Origin: Cladosporium sp. IMV 00045 | Lineage: Eukaryota > Ascomycota > Dothideomycetes > Cladosporiales > Cladosporiaceae | Direction of reading: 5' to 3' | DNA: 20,540 bases | Assembly: GCA_001931905.2 (NCBI GenBank) | Contig: MSJI02000088.1 | Location: 1-20,540, forward strand | Shown here: one piece after another, positions 18,913-20,540 of the stretch | Position numbering within the stretch: the first letter of the stretch is position 1 | How the letters are laid out: each line of letters opens with the position of its first letter | Notes under the pieces: model-generated | What the model saw: only the letters and a program-made list of their open reading frames with translations | Databases searched by the model: none | What the model was told of the DNA's origin: nothing | Program-made: the position numbers and the translations under genes

Positions 18913-20540
18913 ATGTCCAATCCTTTCTCGCGCCGAAAATCCACATCCTCTCTAGGGAATGTCGATGATCTTTTCGAGAAGCTCAAACATCACGATCCGG
19001 AGTGGCTCTATGCGACGCTCAGTGAGCGCTGGAACAATCATCATGGCCAGAGTCACGGACCGACCCACGATACCCATGGACAAGGACAGGAAGACGAGAG
19101 TGTCGATGCATTGCCGCGCCGGCCTTTGCTTGACCGGCTGAAAAGGAGGAGCCAACATTCGCATGAAAATACTACAAAACCGATATGGACGTTTGATGTT
19201 ACAAGCTCGAAGCTGCCGCGCGATTTAGTAGTGTCCGACCATGTGGCCTTCGTCCGAGGCCACGACTGGACGTCCACTGAACTGGGACCAATGTCTTCCT
19301 GGTCGCTGGAGTTGCGGCGCCTGGTCAACATGTGTCTGGTAGACCCGAGACCAGCAGCTGTCTGGTGGACCGAAAGTAGGAACATGATATACAATGAAGG
19401 ATATGCAACAATATTGGGAAACCGGCATCCTCGCGCCCTTGGGCAGTCGCTCGAGCAAGCGTGGCCTGAGCTTGTCGGCAGTTTTGGTGAACATTTCAAC
19501 CGGTGCGAGGAGACCGGAAAGTCGAATAGCGGAGACAACGCGTTTTACATCACCGAGCGGAATGGGTATTGTGAGGAGCTCTGGGCATCGTGGGCAATCA
19601 TGCCTGTATCTGCGGAGCATGGAGGTACTGGATTCTATAACGTTGTGTTCGAGACCACGAAACAAGTCATGACCGAGCGGAGAATGTCCACGCTTGTGCT
19701 CCTCGGGCGGTGTACGTCCGCCGCGAGAGACACCCGAGACTTCTGGAAGCAAGCTGTGCGAGGCTTAGACCCAAATCATTACGACGTACCTTTTGCGGTT
19801 CTGTATGCAGCTGCTAGCCCAGATACAGCAATGCATCACCCAAGTGGGCTAAGCGAACAATGGGAGGCCACTTCCCAGACGTCCAGGTCACTCTCAGACA
19901 AATCTTCAAACTTTGGCAACAAGCAGTGGACTTTGGAAGGCATGTTGGGTCTGCCATCAAATTGCGGCGGCTTGCCTTCGCGGATAGACACTGACACAGC
20001 ACTCGAGACTTTTACCCCATTGCTCAAACAAGCTCTTACTTCTGGGAAGATCACGCTCCTGAAAACGGAAGACAACACCTTTCCTAAGGGTCTCCGCGGT
20101 GTCGCCAAATCGCGCGCTTTCGGCGACGATTGTACTGCAGCTGTCTTGTGTCCGATAGGGCCCACCAATCGAGAGAACCCACTGGGCTTCATGCTGATTG
20201 GCATCAATCCCCGTCATGCGTACGATGATGATTATCACACTTTCATCAAAATACTCTCGCGGCAGATGGCGACTTCGATCGCCTCCGTGGTGCTGGCAGA
20301 AGAAGAGTTGAAGCGCTCCAAGAAAGCCGCGGAATTGGCGGCAGAAGACCGTATTAGGCTGTCCGAGCAATTGGAGGTGACCAAACAGCAGGTCAGAGAC
20401 AATGAAGTTCGCTTCCAGAAAATGACGGAATTAGCACCGATGGGAATGTTCCACTTCGACGAGTTGGGCAACGTGTTATATGCGAACGAAACCTGGTTTG
20501 AACTGACCCAGCATCCGCGCGATGCATTCTATCCTCTGTC
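18913..20540 (+). CDS. PAS/GAF sensor protein, probable hybrid histidine kinase (5' part)
   Basis: The frame is open from ATG 18913 to the window edge: 542 codons plus 2 nt, with no stop and no intron signal needed. Residues 1-110 are polar, including a His-rich stretch. Residues about 113-245 look like a fungal PAS-like sensor (FVRGHDW, ELGPMSSWS, WWTESRNMIYNEGYATILG, GFYNVVFETT). Residues about 256-460 resemble a GAF-like region (VPFAVLYAAASP, CTAAVLCPIGP, GFMLIGINPRHAY). Residues about 462-500 form a charged coiled coil, and a second PAS begins near 503 (MTELAPMGMFHFDE). This order is typical of fungal group-type hybrid histidine kinases, which signal by phosphorelay to response regulators. 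The kinase and receiver domains would lie beyond the right edge and are not seen, so the kinase assignment is inference. Confidence 0.82.
   Translation, partial: MSNPFSRRKSTSSLGNVDDLFEKLKHHDPEWLYATLSERWNNHHGQSHGPTHDTHGQGQEDESVDALPRRPLLDRLKRRSQHSHENTTKPIWTFDVTSSKLPRDLVVSDHVAFVRGHDWTSTELGPMSSWSLELRRLVNMCLVDPRPAAVWWTESRNMIYNEGYATILGNRHPRALGQSLEQAWPELVGSFGEHFNRCEETGKSNSGDNAFYITERNGYCEELWASWAIMPVSAEHGGTGFYNVVFETTKQVMTERRMSTLVLLGRCTSAARDTRDFWKQAVRGLDPNHYDVPFAVLYAAASPDTAMHHPSGLSEQWEATSQTSRSLSDKSSNFGNKQWTLEGMLGLPSNCGGLPSRIDTDTALETFTPLLKQALTSGKITLLKTEDNTFPKGLRGVAKSRAFGDDCTAAVLCPIGPTNRENPLGFMLIGINPRHAYDDDYHTFIKILSRQMATSIASVVLAEEELKRSKKAAELAAEDRIRLSEQLEVTKQQVRDNEVRFQKMTELAPMGMFHFDELGNVLYANETWFELTQHPRDAFYPL

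Overview
The window looks like nuclear DNA of a filamentous ascomycete (Pezizomycotina). Its genes are interrupted by 46-127 nt GT-AG introns, mostly around 50 nt, and the families and exon structures are typical of such fungi. CTG reads as leucine at conserved positions, so the code is standard. A Dothideomycete is my best guess, but the sequence alone does not prove the class.

Layout, left to right: (1) a CT/CACA-rich promoter and leader, then a three-exon Sac7-like RhoGAP gene (+, 914-3832). (2) A 2.5 kb gene-poor stretch that ends in a probable 5' UTR intron and an intronless, Ser/Thr-rich, predicted GPI-anchored wall protein (+, 6407-8212). (3) A convergent four-exon MFS sugar permease of the lactose-permease type (-, 8908-10667). 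It has an in-frame TAA at codon 418 of 530 although the sequence after it is still well conserved, so I call it a pseudogene or recently broken allele. (4) An eight-exon agmatinase with a signal peptide and an intact dinuclear metal site (-, 11408-12954). (5) An intronless MATE-family exporter (-, 13753-15312). (6) A divergent four-exon APC-superfamily amino acid/choline/GABA-type permease (+, 16655-18407). (7) The first 542 codons of a PAS/GAF sensor protein, probably a hybrid histidine kinase, running off the right edge (+, 18913-20540).

Functionally, the left part is cell polarity and cell wall (RhoGAP, GPI mucin). The right part is nutrient handling: a sugar permease, a secreted ureohydrolase that would yield urea and putrescine, a MATE exporter and an APC importer. 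The agmatinase promoter contains a diverged duplication in which each copy keeps the same 12-nt GATA-containing core, which fits nitrogen control. The sugar-permease promoter has a palindrome made of two overlapping CreA-type sites, which fits carbon repression. The MATE/APC divergent promoter holds a 25-bp near-perfect palindrome. These regulatory readings are inference.

I found no tRNA, rRNA, CRISPR, transposase or secondary-metabolite backbone gene. I do not see a clearly new multi-gene system. The most notable observations are the nonsense codon in the permease, the duplicated GATA element and the palindromes.
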